In this document: piece by piece, positions 1 to 11,757 of the stretch | Layout of the letters: each line of letters begins with the position of its first letter | How positions within the stretch are numbered: position 1 is the first letter of the stretch | DNA from: Bacteroidota bacterium | Lineage (GTDB): Bacteria; Bacteroidota; Bacteroidia; AKYH767-A; OLB10 | Length of the DNA stretch: 64,000 nucleotides | Assembly: GCA_016699635.1 (NCBI GenBank) | Contig: CP064983.1 | Span: 1 to 64,000 of the forward strand | Reading direction: 5' to 3' | Translations under genes and position numbers: made by a program | Notes under the pieces: model-generated | Seen by the model: only the letters and a program-made list of their open reading frames with translations | Databases searched by the model: none | Told to the model about the DNA's origin: nothing

Positions 1-2599
1 TACGAACAAGACATTCAAGACCTCATAAATTCAATGAATGAAAATGTTTGGTTTTTGGTTGAAAACAAACTTTCAGACGGAAAAGAGCAAATCACAGGGC
101 AGTTTAGCACAAATACTTGGAACGGCAGATTTTTCATAGACGCACAAGGTTACATTTTTATTCCTTTCAACGGTTGTAGAAATGAGAAAAACGATAGAAT
201 GATAAAAAACGGAAATTCTTTTTTATCTCATTTTCATTTAGCCAAACAAGTGCGAATTATGATTGTTTGTCGTTTTATGAAAACAAGTTTGAAGAACAAA
301 ACAGATTATCGGAACTCAATAAATCAAAAACACAATTAGTAAAACTTTGGCAAACGCTACCAGACAAGGAACGTGAACACATTGAAGAAACTGCGTTTAA
401 AGCAAAATTCAAAAGCCGAGAAACAACTTCAAATGGCTCAAACATCAAATTTCAACTTGTTGAAGTTTCTGATAAAAAGTTGATAAGATTAAAGAATTAA
501 AAAACGAAAGCGTTATTTTATTTATTGACGACCAAAAAATCGGCAAAATTTTAGACTTCCACCCAAAGGAAAACTTTATCACAATTAAAGACGCATTTTG
601 TAGCATTGGCGAAATTTCTGAAAGTGGCGAATTGATTGAAGATGTAAGACAAGAAACAAGTCAATTCAAAAAACAAGTTGAAGCCTGCAAGAAATTTGAA
701 AAAACAGATGTCGTAAATCCTGCACTTTGTAGCATTTTGGCAACGCCCGAAACTACCGCAATGCCGAACAACGCTTATTTGCAGACTTGGGAATATGAAA
801 ATTTCAGAGATGACGTTTTAATCCTAATCTTAAAAATGACGACACGCAAAGAGAAGCAGTTTTAGAAGCATTGCATCACAAACCGCTTTATTTAATTCAA
901 GGACCACCAGGAGCAGGAAAAACAACTGTAATCGTTGAGTTAATTCGTCAGTTTATCAAAAGACAAAAGAACGTAAAAATTTTATTACTTCTCAATCAAA
1001 CTTAGCCGTTGACAATGTATTAGAAAACTTGACGAAATAAATCAAAGAAGAAGCGGACTTATTGTTTATGCGTTTGGCAAGCGAAAACACGCTTGAAAAA
1101 GAAAATATCAGAACTGCAATTTTGCCACATACGTTTGAAAACAAACTCAAAAATTGGGTTACAGAAACCGAACAGCGAGCAAAATCATATTTTTCAGAGC
1201 ATTTTTCTACACAACAAAAACATAAAAGCCTAATTGAGTTTTACGACTTCTATTCTTTGCTTAACAAAGAAAATGAATGGAGTAAATTCAACAAGAGGTT
1301 ACGAATGAGCCAAAATTATCTCAAACAACTTTTTGAAAATGCGAAAGACTTCAAAGAAGTAAAAAAGATTTTTGAGAAAGAATTGGGAAGTGAATTTTTA
1401 AAACTAAAAAAACATACAACGTGATTGGTTTGCATTTTTAGGTGGTGTAACCGTTGAAGACGGCAAAGACTGAAAAAAATCAATGCTGAATAATGGAAGC
1501 ACAGAAATTGATTTCCTAACAGCAATGATGTTGCAAACAAACATAATGGGTGCAACTTGTATTCACATTGCAAGTAGCAAATACAGTAAAGTCAATTTCC
1601 GTTTTGACTATGTGATAATGGACGAGAGTAGCAAGGCTTCGCCAGCCGAAACGCTTGTGCCAATAAATATGGGGCAAAACATTATTCTTATTGGCGACCA
1701 CCACCAACTTCCACCTGTTGTAACACGAGAAGAAGCAGTTAAGAAAAACGTGAAAACGGAATTGGAAGATAACGGATTAGATTTTGAAAAAGCATTTGGC
1801 GAAAGTTTATTTGAAAAACTCATCAAAGCATTTGAAGCGGACGAAAGCAAACAGAATTACATTAAAATGTTGGACATACAATATCGTATGCCAAAGCAAG
1901 TTGGCTCTTTAATTTCAAAATATTTTTATGACAGTAAACTCAAAAATCCTGAAACGTCTGTAATTCCTGATTACGACAAACAAAAACAACACGAATTGAC
2001 GTTAAAGAAAAACACATCAATTATATTTTTCAGCACCTCACAAAGAAAATCCAAATGACAACGACAACAAGTTTAATCAGTCAAAACAAATGCAACATTC
2101 AAGCGATTAAAGAACTATTGAAAAAATTAAATGTTCTCTATTCTGACAACTTAACCAAGCCAAAGCCTTTTACCATTGGCATTATTGCAGGTTATCGTGG
2201 ACAAGTTGATTTGCTGAAAAGTAGTATCAATCTTTCTCAATACTCAAATTTCGTTCCAAAATGAAAAACAGACGAAAGCGGAAAACAGAAAAACAAACTC
2301 TCACAGAGATAAACACCGTAGATAAATTTCAAGGTGCTGAAAGAGATATTATCATTTATGACATTGTTCGCAGTAGTAAAGGACAAAGCAACATCGGATT
2401 TTTAGATGATTACAGACGAATAAATGTAGCTTTTTCAAGAGTGAAACGCTTATTAGTTGTCGTTGGCGACAGCGAGTATTTGATTAAAAGGGCTACCTTA
2501 AATCAAGGCGGAAGATTTACCGAATTTAAGTTGCAACAAATCGGACAAGAACTACAAGAACAAGGTTTAGTTTTTAATCAACTTCACGAAATTTTCTAA
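1..2599 (+). pseudogene. SF1 (UPF1-like) helicase, 5' end outside window, frameshifted
   Basis: A superfamily 1 helicase of the AAA_11/AAA_12 (UPF1/IGHMBP2-like) type. The frame is open from base 1, so the true start lies upstream. Walker A (GPPGAGKTT) is at 901-927. A motif II region with DESS in place of the usual DEAS, followed by GDHHQLPPVV, is near 1615-1720. A C-terminal helicase block (DKFQGAERD, then RINVAFSRVK) is near 2310-2450. About eight single-base frame changes split it, near 330, 480, 830, 985, 1425-1480, 2055 and 2262. Motifs are conserved across the breaks, so sequencing error is more likely than decay. The stop overlaps the ATG of the next gene, implying coupled translation. 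It belongs to the first, left-truncated cassette of the array. A nucleic-acid translocase in a defence module is an inference from context. Confidence 0.75.
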
Positions 2600-3440
2600 T
2601 GGCAAATAAAAATTCAAATAATAAAGTTGATAAGCGTTTCCAACAAGTTTGGGAACGTTTCAAAGACCACCATAAAACAGAAGGCTTCAATCTTGTTAGC
2701 ATTTTTGATATTTATCTTCCTTTTTGGCAATGCAAACAAAATGTTGTGATTGAAAAAGAAGTGGAACTTGACCGTTTCAGCCGAATAATTTTAGAATTGA
2801 TAAATAACAAAACTGCAAGTCATACCGAAATATGTGCGTTTTTAGGAATTGATGAAGATAGTTTTGTAACGGTGCAATTTCACTTTCTTTTGAAAAATGA
2901 CTTGATACGAGAAACTCAAATTGGTGTATATGAAATTACTCACGAAGGTTTGTCGTTTCTGCAAAACAAGACAAAACTAAAAAATATTGAAACGGTTGAA
3001 TTTGAGTATTACATAACCGAAAAAATGGACTACTTAAAAAACGATTTAACGCAAGACTTTTTTGACCCAAATTTTCCTATTGACACGCAAGTTTCGGCAG
3101 GACGGAAAAACAATTTTTCGGGTTACACAGTTATGCAGACACATCAAGTTCAAAAATCAGAATCAGCAAAAGAAATTCCGCATAAACAAAAACCAACTTT
3201 CAGATTTGTAAGCGAACAACGAAACAACTTTACAAGTTTTTTCAACAAACAATTCAAGGACAAAAACTTTTTGACTTCGCAGACAGCGACATTGAAGCAC
3301 ATAAACGAAGTATTTGTTTTTACGGACTTCTCTACGAGAACGAAAACAACAAAGACGAACGATTTTTAGAAATTAGACAATCACAAAAATCAGTTAAGAA
3401 CTTTATAAACTCAGAAATAGAAAAACACATTGACAAATAA
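2599..3440 (+). CDS. Uncharacterised winged-helix-like partner of the helicase (one frameshift)
   Basis: About 280 residues. The ATG overlaps the TAA of the helicase gene (TAATG), so the two are translationally coupled. Residues 50-115 have the pattern of a winged-helix DNA-binding domain, with an ICAFLGIDEDSF helix-turn-helix-like stretch followed by a short wing. The C-terminal half is polar and rich in Asn, Lys and Phe, with no motif I recognise. A frame change near 3270 shifts the end. The continued frame stops at 3438-3440, about 55 bases before the first attC-like site. No catalytic residues are visible. It is probably a regulatory or DNA-binding subunit of the helicase module, but the family is unknown to me. 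Confidence 0.55.
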
Positions 3441-3491
3441 AGCGACAAAATACTTGAAAGAAAATGCAGACTTTGCGTGAAGAAAGAACAA

Positions 3492-3626
3492 CCGATAACA
3501 GCGGTTTGGCGATATGGCGGGCGAAGTGCTTCGTGGAAACATTTGTGATTAAACAAACTTTTTGTTCTTCGTATCAACATTAGTGCTAAAAATCCGCCAC
3601 ATCGCGATGGCAAAACCGTTGGACAA
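3492..3626 (+). repeat. attC-like site 1
   Basis: The left end is CCGATAAC and the right end is GTTGGACAA. The arms AGCGGTTTGGCGATATGGCGG and, inverted, the CCGCCACATCGCGATGGC region pair to form a long stem around a loop of about 70 bases. It ends the first cassette, whose 5' boundary (expected GTTATCGG) would lie left of the window. Confidence 0.7.
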
Positions 3627-3691
3627 AATTTGCTCCGCAACGGCAATTAGCCCGCTTACAGTGTTCTTCAACTTGCCTAATTTTGTCCCTC
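3618..3691 (+). other. ORF-less mini-cassette (copy 1)
   Basis: Only about 70 bases separate the GTT of site 1 from the left end of site 2, with no plausible gene. A near copy lies at 11684-11757. In this copy the AAC core expected at 3689-3691 reads CTC, although the flanking TTTTGTCC still matches GTTGGACAAAA of the previous site. Confidence 0.55.
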
Positions 3692-3837
3692 GGTTCAGCG
3701 TTACCGCATGCATTTTGCAAACTCTGCTGTGTCGCAAACTTCGTCCAACTACGTGTTTGCAAAATGCCTGGTTTGCTCCCATGCCTTTTAAAACAAGTTT
3801 GAAAGGCACTTCGCAAACACGCTGAACCGTTATAGCC
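3681..3837 (+). repeat. attC-like site 2 (left core degenerate)
   Basis: The arms are GGTTCAGCG at 3692-3700 and CGCTGAACC at 3820-3828, followed by GTTATAGCC. The left AAC core is replaced by CTC. The inner sequence differs from sites 1 and 3 and forms a third site family shared only with site 4. Confidence 0.6.
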
Positions 3838-4105
3838 AATGGTAAAACGACACTGCAACATTGACACAGACGACCAAAATTTGAACTTTAAAACATTGAC
3901 AAACCATTTTGACAGGTGAACAACATACAGACCATATTTCAAGCGGACAACGAGTAAGCCGACACTCATTGCCGACCCTTCTGTATTTTTTATTTTCCCC
4001 ACCGCACATTTTTTTAATTCAATTTTATTGCCACCGCACAAATGGCACATTTGGTTTTGCCCGACACACAAGCCAACCCTTCGCAAAACCAAAAGAGCCA
4101 TTTTT
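3829..4105 (+). repeat. Dispersed cassette-start repeat with long hairpin (copy 1)
   Basis: This gene-free stretch before the 7.9-kb cassette cargo begins GTTATAGCCAATGGTA, exactly as the stretch at 25423 does. From 3956 it carries a segment near-identical to 25506-25715. At 4043-4100 it folds as a hairpin in which TGGC, then TTTGGTTTTGC, pair with GCAAAACCAAA, then GCCA. It may hold a promoter or be a mobile non-coding unit. No ORF is convincing here. Confidence 0.6.
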
Positions 4106-4189
4106 TAGCCAACGCACAAAGACAATAACGAGTAAAATAAACAGGGTTATTTTCTTTAATTTAACCGACTAAAATTATATTGTGAGACA

Positions 4190-7100
4190 ATGCCAAAGAT
4201 TTACGATAACATAAAGAAAACCACTTAACCAAAGGACTGAATGAAACGCTTGAACTATCGCAGCGGACAGACTTTTGTGTGGGATATTTTAACCTGAGAG
4301 GTTGGAAAGAAGTTGCGGACAAAATCGACAGCTTATCGGGTGCGACAGTTGTTGAAGGTAAGGACGATGTTCACCGCATTTGCCGACTGCTTGTTGGAAT
4401 GCAGAAAATGCCAATAGACATTTTACGTGACTACTTTTCAAAAGACGATGACCACATTATTGACCAAGCCGAAGCAGTAAAACTTAAAAAACGACTTGCA
4501 CAAGAGTTTAAAGACCAGTTGACAATTGGCACACCGACCGAAGCAGACGAAAAAGCATTGCGGAAGTTGAGCCAACAAATGAAGGACAAGAAAGTAGTTG
4601 TAAAACTGCATTTGCGTTACACACTTCACGCTAAACTATATTTGGCTTACAGCAACGACAAACGAGTTCCTGTAGTTGGTTTTTTAGGTAGCAGTAACTT
4701 GACATTGGCAGGACTTGCAAAACAAGGTGAACTGAACATTGACGTAATGGACCAAGATGCAGCCAACAAGTTGGCTACTTGGTTTGACGACCGTTGGAAA
4801 GACCGTTGGTGCATTGACATTACACAAGAACTGATTGATATAATTGATAACAGTTGGGCAGCAGACCGTTTAGTTTCTCCTTTCCATATCTACTTAAAAA
4901 TTGCTTACCACCTTTCCAGAGAAGCAAGAGCAGGTATCAATGAATTTAAGTTGCCAAAAGTTTTTCAAAAGGAATTATTGGAGTTTCAACAGAAAGCTGT
5001 TTTGGTAGCTGCTCATCATTTGCACAAACGCGACGGAGTTGTGATTGGCGATGTAGTTGGTCTGGGTAAAACCATTACAGCAACTGCATTGGCAAAACTT
5101 TTTGAAGATGATTTCTTTTTGGAAACATTAATCATCTGCCCTAAAAACCTGGTGGAAATGTGGGAAGATTATGCCCACAGATATCAATTAAGAGCAAAAG
5201 TGATTTCACAAAGTAAAGTGCAAACTACTTTACCGAATTTAAGACGTTACCGATTGGTAATAATTGACGAAAGCCACAACTTACGCAACGACCAAGGAAG
5301 CCGTTACCGTGCCATAAAATCATATTTAGAAGAAAACGACAGTAAAGTGATTTTGCTTTCCGCAACGCCTTACAACAAAACCTATTTAGATTTATCAAAC
5401 CAACTTCGTTTGTTTATTTCAGACGATAAAGATTTAGGAATAAGCCCTGAAAGATACATTGAAAGCATTGGCGGACAAGTTCAATTCAGTTCGCAACACA
5501 CTGAAACATTTATACGAAGTATAAAAGCATTTGAGAAAAGCCATTTTTCTGACGACTGGAAAGAATTGATGCGATTGTATTTGGTTCGTAGAACTCGAAG
5601 TTTTATCAAAAACAATTACGCAGAAACTGACCCAACCAACGGAAGAAAGTTTTTGACTTTTGCCGATGGCTCAAAATCGTATTTTCCCGAAAGAATATCC
5701 CAAAGAGTTTTGTATGAATTTAACCCGAAAGACCAAAAAGATATTTATGCCAAACTGTATTCTCAACAAAGTAGTTGACATCATAAACGGTTTGGAATTG
5801 CCGAGATATGGACTTCAAACCTATTTGAATGAAAACCCTTAATCAAACCAACCAAGGACGAAGAGCAAATAATGCAAAACCTTAGCCGTGCAGGTCGCAG
5901 GTTGATGGGTTTTTGCAGAACAAACTTGTTCAAGCGTTTGGAAAGTAGCGGATATTCTTTCTTGCTTTCATTGAGCCGACACATTTTGAGAAACTATGTT
6001 TTTGTGTATGCTGCACAAAATCATTTGCCAATTCCCATTGGTAAAAACATTTCGCAAAACTTAGATGAATATTTAGAGGACAGCGACACCGACAATGATG
6101 GAGAAGATAAAAATCTTTTAAAACTAATTTTGAAAGAAGAAACCTATTTACAGAAGGCAGAAGAATTTTATAAACTCTTTGCAAGCGAACAGTTACAAAA
6201 AGCGTTTCGACTGGATTAGAAGTGAATTTTTTGCCAATTCTTTACCTACAAATCTTATCAACGACAGTAAAGAAATAATTAAAATTCTGAATTATGGAAA
6301 AGATTGGAACCCTGATGAAGATAAACAACTCAATGCTTTAAACGAATTGCTGACTAAAAAGCACGGAAAAGAAAAAGTGTTGGTATTTACGCAATTTGCC
6401 GATACTGCATATTACCTAACCGAACAATTAAAGAAAAGAGGCATTACACAAATTGAAAGCGTTACAGGTGATGATGAAAATCCAACAGGATTAGCACATC
6501 GTTTTAGTCCGCATAGCAATCATAAAAACCGACACCATAAAAGGCAATCAAGAATTAAGAGTTTTGATTACAACCGATGTACTAAGTGAAGGACAAAACT
6601 TGCAAGATGCTCACATCATTTTAAATTACGATTTACCCTGGGCTATCATTCGTTTAATTCAGCGTGCAGGTCGTGTTGACCGTATCGGACAAAAGGCTGA
6701 GCAAATTATTTGCTATTCTTTTTTACCCGAAGATGGAATTGAAGCTATTATCAATTTGCGTAGAAGATTAACACAGCGTATTGAAGAAAATGCAAATGTG
6801 GTAGGTAGCGATGAAACCTTTTTGATGGTGACCCTGTAAACTTAACTGACCTTTACAACGAAAAATCGGGCATTCTGGACGGTGAAGATGATGACACCGA
6901 AGTAGATTTAGCTTCATTGGCTTATCAAATTTGGAAAAACGCAACCGATGCAAATCCTGAACTGAATAAAATCATCCCCGATTTACCAAATGTGATTTAT
7001 GCTACTAAACAAAATGACGAAGCACCTGAAAAAGAAGGGGTAATTGTTTACACCCGAACATCAGAGGAAAATGATGTTTTAGCTTGGGTGGACAACAAGG

Positions 7101-7561
7101 GTAAAATCATTACACAATCGCAACACACCATTTTAAAAGCGGCTCAATGCACACCCGACACTGAACCAAAATACAAATTGGAAAAACACCACGAACTGGT
7201 AAAAAGTGGCATTGACTTTATTCGTGAAGAAGAAAAAAACACAGGCGGTTCATTGGGTAAAAAAACAGGCGTGAAATACCGTGTGTATATGCGACTTGAC
7301 CGCTATTGCAAAGAGTATGAAGGAACATTATTTGTAAACGAGCAACTGAAAAAAGCAGTGGACGACATTTACAAATATCCTTTAAAAGAGTTTGCAAGAG
7401 AAACCTTGAACCGACAGTTGAAAGCAGGAATTTCAGACGACCAATTAGCATCTTTGGTTATTTCGCTTCGTGAAGAAGATAAATTGGCAATTGTGAATGA
7501 AGATGAACAGCCAAACAAAGAACCTCAAATCATTTGCTCATTGGGCTTAACAAATAAATAA
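4190..7561 (+). pseudogene. PLD-family nuclease / SNF2-type helicase fusion (frameshifted)
   Basis: A protein of about 1,120 residues when frames are joined. The N-terminal third is a phospholipase D-like domain with HAKLYL (HxK) near 4627 and GSSNLT near 4690, consistent with a nuclease. It is followed by an SNF2/Swi2-type helicase: Walker A GDVVGLGKT at 5047-5073, DESH near 5268, LSATPYNKT near 5355, and a C-terminal domain with VLVFTQFADTAYYLTEQL near 6378 and QRAGRVDRIGQK near 6660. The start chosen is ATG 4190, because the frame upstream of the GTG at 4279 continues the protein after a one-base loss near 4217. Other frame changes lie near 5770, 5840, 6200, 6520 and 6830. It is followed 5 bp later by the methylase. 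Together they resemble a type ISP-like or class I restriction machine split into two chains. The role is inferred. Confidence 0.8.
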
Positions 7562-7566
7562 ACGAA

Positions 7567-10500
7567 ATGGCATTAACTAAAAAAGACTTTTCAACCTACA
7601 TCAAGCAGTTCAACTTTCGTGAACTGTTTAATGATATGGGCTGGAACAACGATAGGACTACCCAACCAATTGTTGTTGATAATGAAACCTACACCTTACA
7701 AGCAGTTGCCGAAAAAAGCGGTTTCAAAATCTTATTGTGCAATCCGCTTTCCAATGGCTTAATTCCCGACTACAACACACGCAAAAAGATTGAAACCAAA
7801 GTAACCAAGCTGTTTCAAGAGCATTTAATATTTTTTTTGATAACAAAAAACCGAACAGATTTGGCAATTGGTGGTAAGGCAATCAGGTAAACCAACCAAA
7901 GTAACCGAAACACGTTGGCAAATTAACCAAGACCCAGAATTGCTTTACCAGCGAGCCGCAGGAATTTTCTTTGAATTAGACGAAGAAGATAAAATCACCA
8001 TTGTTGATGTAAAAAAACGAATTGGCGAAAACTTTCAACAGAACAACGAAAAAGTTACGAAACAATTTTACGATAAGTTTAAAAAGGAACACGGTTCTTT
8101 TCTTCAGTTCATTAAGGGTATTTCCGACAAAGCCAACCAAGATTGGTATGCTTCGCTGATGCTGAACCGATTAATGTTTTGCTACTTCATTCAGAAAAAA
8201 GGGTTTCTTGACAACAACAAAAACTACTTGCGTGATAAACTGCATGCTTGCAAAGAAGAAAGGCAAAGTAAAGTTCTATTCTTTTTATCGTGATTTCTTA
8301 TTGGTATTGTTTCACAAAGGATTGAATGAACCAACGCAAAACCAAGATGTGAAAATTGAAATTGGAAAAATACCTTACCTCAATGGTGGTTTATTTGACG
8401 AACACGAATTAGAAAAAACACATTCTGAAATTGACATCAACGATAAAGCATTTGAACAACTATTTGATTTCTTCGACCAATACGAATGGCATTTAGATAC
8501 CCGACACACCGCAAGCGGAAAAGACATTAACCCCGATGTAATTGGTTACATCTTTGAGAAGTATATCAACGACAGGGCAAATATGGGTGCTTACTACACC
8601 AAAGAAGACATTACCGATTACATCAGTAAAAACTGCATACTCCCCTATTTGTTTGACGAAACCAAACGCCATTACCCCAAAGCATTTAATGCAGATGCCG
8701 ATTTGTGGCAGATGGTAAAGCAAAGTGGCGACCAATACATTTACGATGCAGTGAAAAAAGGTGTGGATGAACCTTTGCCAAAAGAAATTGAACAAGGCAT
8801 AAAAGAGGTAAGCAAACGCACCGATTGGAATAAAACGGCTACCATCAATTACGCTTTGCCCACAGAAATTTGGCGTGAAGTAGTTGACCGCAGAAACCGA
8901 TACACCGAAGTAAAAAGCAAAATTGACAAAGGCGACATTCAGCAAATCAACGACTTTATTACCTACAACCTGAACATTCGCCAGTTTGCACAAGATGTAG
9001 TAGAAAACACCAACGACCCCGAACTGCTGAAACACTTTTACAAAGCACTCAACAGCGTTACCATTATTGACCTCACTTGTGGCTCAGGTGCGTTTTTGTT
9101 TGCTGCAATGAATATTTTAGAGCCCTTGTATGAAAGCTGCCTGCAACGAATGGAAAATTTTGTTGCCGAAGCACCCAAAGGCAAATACAAGTTTTTTGAA
9201 GAAACCTTGGCACAGGTAAAAAGCCCCGAACACCCCAACCTGCAATACTGCATTTACAAAAGCATCATACTGAGGAATTTGTATGGTGTGGACATAATGA
9301 AAGAAGCGGTTGAAATTGCCAAACTGCGTTTGTTCCTTAAACTCGTAGCCACCGTAGAAGCCGATTACCGCAAACCAAATTTAGGCTTAGAACCTTTGCC
9401 TGATATTGATTTTAATATCCGTGCTGGAAATACGCTTGTTGGTTTTGCCACAGAAGCAGAGTATAAAAAAAGGTTTGCAATGGAGTTTAGATTTTGAAAA
9501 TGACGATGATACTTTAAAGGAGAAAATGGAACAAGTATCAATGGCTTATAAAGAATTTAAAAAGATACAATTAGACTTCTATACTGTTGAAGATAAAGAA
9601 AAAAGACTGGCGAATGGAGTTATTCTTCATTCAAAATGCCAAGAATGATTTAACTGAAAGAATTAACGAACTTAACAAGGCACTAAACTCTTTTTGCCAC
9701 GCAATTACGGTGTGGATGCAAAAAAGAAAAAGAACTTAACTCTTGGAAAACAATTTTCAGCCATTTCATTGGTTCGCAGAATTTTTTGAAATAATTCACG
9801 ACAAAGGAGGTTTTGATGTAGTGATTGAAATCCTCCATATGTAGAATACTCTGCAACTAAATTTCCGTATAAAATTGAAGAAAAATTATTCAAGACATTT
9901 CCAAGCAGGAATTTATATTCATTAGTATTTGAGAGAGCAAAACTGATTTTAAAAAAGTGGTTCTCGAATTGGAATGATTGTCCAAATTAGCTCTGTTTCT
10001 ACACCAAGTATGGAAACGATGGTTAAAGAAAAAAGAGAAATGTCAGCACAAATTGGCTTTCCAACTTTGCCACAAGACCTGCCTATCTTTTTGAAGGTGT
10101 TACAATGAACTTAACAATTATTATTTCAGAAATATCAAAAGCAGAAAAACAAGTAAGTCCTATTATATACGCATCCCCCTATTTAAGATGGAAACCTGAA
10201 TGCCGTGAGCAGCTTTTTCAAAATATTCCATTAAATAAGATAGATAATGATAAGTTCTTATTTGAATACTCTATTCCAAAACTCAAAAATGAAAAAGAGA
10301 ATTTAATACTTGCAAAACTACTTTCACAGAAGAAAACATTAAGTCATTACTTAGAACCAACAAAGAACGCAACAAAACAAGAACTTTTTTATAGAACGGC
10401 TGGAGGAAGATATTTCAAAGTTTTCATTGATAGAGCATTCGGTTCTGAAAGCAAGAGCAAAGAGTAAAATACTTTCAGAATAAATATAATGTTTATGTGA

Positions 10501-10877
10501 TGATTGCTGTTCTAAGTTCTGATATATGGTGGTGGTATTACACTTTGCACTTCGATATGTATAACTGCAAAGATTATATGATGTATAGCTTTCCATTTGA
10601 CTATGACAATTGCAAATACATTTCTGAACTTGAAAAACTTGGAAAGAAATTAAGTGCTGATATGATTGAAAATGCTGAAAAAAAGATACAGTCGTATGCA
10701 ACAACTGGAGAAAGAATGCAACTTATTTTTAGACCGACTTTATCAAAACCAATAATCGAGGACATTGATAGAGTTTTAGCCAAACACTATGGTCTAGATG
10801 AAGAACAGATTGATTACATAGTTTCTTACGACAATAAATATAGATTGACAAAAGAAGCAGAAGAAGACGAAGAATGA
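7567..10877 (+). pseudogene. Eco57I-like adenine-specific DNA methyltransferase / specificity protein (frameshifted)
   Basis: About 1,100 residues when frames are joined, typical of the large Eco57I/type IIG-like methylases. SAM-binding motif I appears as DLTCGSGAFLF near 9070. The amino-methyltransferase motif IV is IGNPPYVEY near 9820-9845, where one G is missing in this sequence. The region after 9900 is the likely target-recognition domain. At least eight single-base shifts interrupt it, near 7830, 8250, 9490, 9620, 9700-9830, 9960, 10075 and 10465. The family transfers a methyl group from S-adenosylmethionine to adenine N6. It sits between the PLD-helicase, which probably supplies cleavage and translocation, and a DprA-like gene overlapping it by 4 bp. 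The specificity cannot be predicted. Confidence 0.8.
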
Positions 10878-11335
10878 TTAAGGAAAGCCTTGGAAATACT
10901 GACCTTTTAAAGCTATCCAAAACAGCTTTTTTATGCAGCCGACAAGTGCCTGCTTCGGTGGTATTGAAATGTTATGATTGGGCGATTGAGCAAAGAGAAA
11001 AAGGAAATTGTGTGATTAGTGGTTTTCACAGCCAAATAGAAAAAGATGTTTTGCATTATTTGCTCAAAGGCAAACAGCCCATTATTGTAGCATTGGCAAG
11101 AGGACTAAAAGAAAAATTAGAACCTGAATTTGAAAAGCCATTAGAGCAAGGCAGACTGTTAATCATCACACCCTTTGACAAATCGGTAAAACGAGTAAGC
11201 AGTCAAAACGCACAGACCCGCAACCAACTAATGACCAACCTTGCCGACAAAATTACCATTGGTTATGCAAGTCCAGGCGGACAGTTGGAAGAACTATTAA
11301 AAGGAATTGAGAAACCAATAAACAAAATCGTATGA
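10874..11335 (+). CDS. DprA/SMF-like Rossmann-fold protein
   Basis: 153 residues, with the ATG overlapping the methylase stop (ATGA). The order of elements fits the DprA/Smf-like (SLOG superfamily) Rossmann fold: CVISGFHSQIEKDVL (residues 46-60), then PIIVALARGL, then GRLLIITPF, ending in a GYASPGGQLEELL segment. It is about half the length of housekeeping DprA and lacks that protein's N- and C-terminal extensions. Small DprA-like proteins recur beside restriction and helicase genes and may sense or bind single-stranded DNA or a nucleotide. Here it is probably the third component of the cassette's restriction system. This is inference from context. Confidence 0.65.
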   Translation: MIKESLGNTDLLKLSKTAFLCSRQVPASVVLKCYDWAIEQREKGNCVISGFHSQIEKDVLHYLLKGKQPIIVALARGLKEKLEPEFEKPLEQGRLLIITPFDKSVKRVSSQNAQTRNQLMTNLADKITIGYASPGGQLEELLKGIEKPINKIV

Positions 11336-11556
11336 GCCAACGCATTTTGCAAGCACATTGCCAAAGCCACACAAGCCAACCCGCAAGGCAAAGCTTTGTC
11401 AAAGAGCTTGCAAAGCCAACGCTAAGAAAAATTGAATTAAAAAAAATCTCCTCCCCTTCTGAAAATAAAAAATACGCTACCGCACAACCCGACACGACAA
11501 TGACATTAAAACTCAATAATGACAATGGTTTGCAAGGACAGACGAGAAGAACCACT
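11336..11556. repeat. Diverged, partly inverted copy of the cassette-start repeat
   Basis: This non-coding tail of the 7.9-kb cassette contains, on the opposite strand, the landmarks of the repeats at 3829 and 25423: GTATTTTTTATTTTC, TTTTTTTAATTCAATTTT, and the GTTATAGCCA end. It also has a GCTTGCAAAGC/GCAAGC-type hairpin near 11345-11425. The large cassette is therefore bounded by related sequences in opposite orientation. No gene is seen. Confidence 0.4.
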
Positions 11557-11692
11557 GGCTATAACAAGGTATTGCCAAAAGCGGGGCTGAACGGCTTCGA
11601 TTGGACATTTGTGCAAGGTTCAACATTCGTTCTTCGATTGAGCTTTTGTGCTAAAAATCCCCGCCTTCGGCAATACCCAAACCGTTGGACAA
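11557..11692 (+). repeat. attC-like site 3
   Basis: The left end is GGCTATAAC and the right end is GTTGGACAA. The fold is AAC-AAGG-TATTGCC, spacer, GCGGGG, loop, CCCCGC, CTTC, GGCAATA-CCCAAACC-GTT. The left end is complementary to the start of the cassette at 3829, supporting 3829-11565 as one cassette. Confidence 0.75.
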
Positions 11693-11757
11693 ACTTTGCT
11701 CCGCAACGGCAATTCGCCCGCTTACAGCGTTCTTCAAATTGCCTAATATTGTCCAAC
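11684..11757 (+). other. ORF-less mini-cassette (copy 2)
   Basis: It runs from GTTGGACAA to TTGTCCAAC with no plausible gene. It is a near copy of 3618-3691, and with site 4 it duplicates 3618-3831. The two copies therefore lie as direct repeats of about 215 bp on either side of the three-gene restriction cassette. Confidence 0.6.

Noticed and set aside
3549..4101. Several open frames on both strands across the repeats
   Set aside because: They run through palindromic site arms and non-coding repeats, lack any family pattern, and their counterparts near 11560-11900 do not keep the same frames.
4190..11335. Assignment of the three-gene unit to DISARM, BREX or Mokosh
   Set aside because: DrmA/DrmB or Brx/Pgl hallmark genes are absent, and the helicase is SNF2-type fused to a PLD domain rather than the Mokosh arrangement. 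Only shared parts are present.
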